Shown piece after piece: positions 19,921 to 20,168 of a DNA stretch of 20,168 bases. A program made the translations under genes and the position numbers. Location of the stretch: positions 1 to 20,168 of the IMG/VR virus record IMGVR_UViG_3300043435_000705; one strand, written 5' to 3'. How positions within the stretch are numbered: the first letter of the stretch is position 1; each line of letters opens with the position of its first letter. The stretch is from a virus. The notes beneath the pieces were generated by a model. That model made no database searches, was not told where the DNA came from, and saw only the letters and a program-made list of their open reading frames with translations.

Positions 19921-19928
19921 TATTTATA
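19921..19928 (+). promoter_or_regulatory. TATTTATA motif, candidate late promoter
   Basis: ATATATTTATAATT lies just after the terminator and 15 bases before the ATG at 19944, the arrangement also seen upstream of the terminase. Confidence 0.5.
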
Positions 19929-19943
19929 ATTAAAAATATTATT

Positions 19944-20168
19944 ATGAATAGAAGTTTTAGTAAAATTAGACACATTCAAGAATCTAATTCAAGATTAGAA
20001 AAAAGATTACTTGGAGAACAAACAGAGGACTTAAAAGATGATAAGTTACAACAAATCATCGATATGGATACTGAACTTGACAATGATCCGACCTATAAAA
20101 AATACGAAAAAATTTATGGTAGAAATAAAATAAAAAAAATGGTTTCGGATCAGATGGGAATGGATTTA
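19944..20168 (+). CDS. Virion-type protein with leader peptide (partial, cut by window end)
   Basis: Seventy-five codons are visible and the frame is open at the edge. The N-terminus FSKIRHIQESNSRLEKRLLG is a charged helix ending L-L-G-E followed by Q, of the leader type seen on other proteins here and with a possible (L/I)-x-E site. The remainder (QQIIDMDTELDNDPTYKKYE) is charged and probably helical. T4 places the scaffold (gene 22) and major capsid protein (gene 23) after the protease; the visible part neither proves nor excludes a scaffold role. Confidence 0.7.
   Translation, partial: MNRSFSKIRHIQESNSRLEKRLLGEQTEDLKDDKLQQIIDMDTELDNDPTYKKYEKIYGRNKIKKMVSDQMGMDL

Noticed and set aside
1-20168. 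CRISPR arrays, insertion sequences, integrase and attachment sites
   Set aside because: No regularly spaced repeats, transposase-like or integrase-like frames, or long terminal inverted repeats were seen.

Overview
The window is a strongly AT-rich piece of a large T4-like myophage (Caudoviricetes), most likely infecting a member of the Bacteroidota, probably a flavobacterium. Four head genes with readable signatures support the phage call: a gp17-like terminase large subunit, a gp20-like portal with its RAPERRVF signature, a gp21-like prohead protease, and several virion-type proteins with conserved N-terminal peptides. The host call rests on the near absence of Shine-Dalgarno sequences, a TTTG-N19-TAnnTTTG promoter of Bacteroidota type, and a tmRNA whose tag-start context matches the Bacteroidota form. 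No integrase, lysis or tail gene is visible, so phage versus prophage cannot be decided.

Layout: (1) 1-2287, a terminator and two plus-strand virion-type proteins that appear to share a helical domain. (2) 2314-8055, an accessory block built around protein quality control: a rhomboid protease and a tmRNA on the minus strand, an acidic unknown and a compact M20/M28-like metallopeptidase on the plus strand, a ClpC-like AAA+ unfoldase without N-domain on the minus strand, and a divergently transcribed protein with two UVR motifs. (3) 8120-9122, a KTSC-domain protein and a nucleotidyltransferase. (4) 9198-13431, a tightly packed operon of four virion-type proteins of unknown function. (5) 13507-20168, the head-assembly module: terminase, a small Thr-rich protein, portal, a helical protein, an unknown 155-residue protein, the prohead protease, a small DUF4494-like protein and the start of another virion-type protein. 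A bS21 ribosomal protein gene lies antisense inside this module.

How the parts may work together: structural genes mostly follow a TATTTATA motif that looks like a phage late-promoter element, while the rhomboid and the metallopeptidase follow host-type TAnnTTTG elements. tmRNA, ClpC-like unfoldase, UVR protein and peptidase could form a phage-encoded route from stalled ribosome to tagged protein to unfolding and peptide recycling. The tag encoded by the tmRNA is unusual (21 residues ending V-T-V-A). bS21 would modify the host ribosome. Several virion proteins carry N-terminal peptides ending in (I/L)-x-E, the site type cut by T4 gp21, suggesting capsid-targeting peptides processed by the protease encoded here. 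These functional links are inferences from sequence and neighbourhood.
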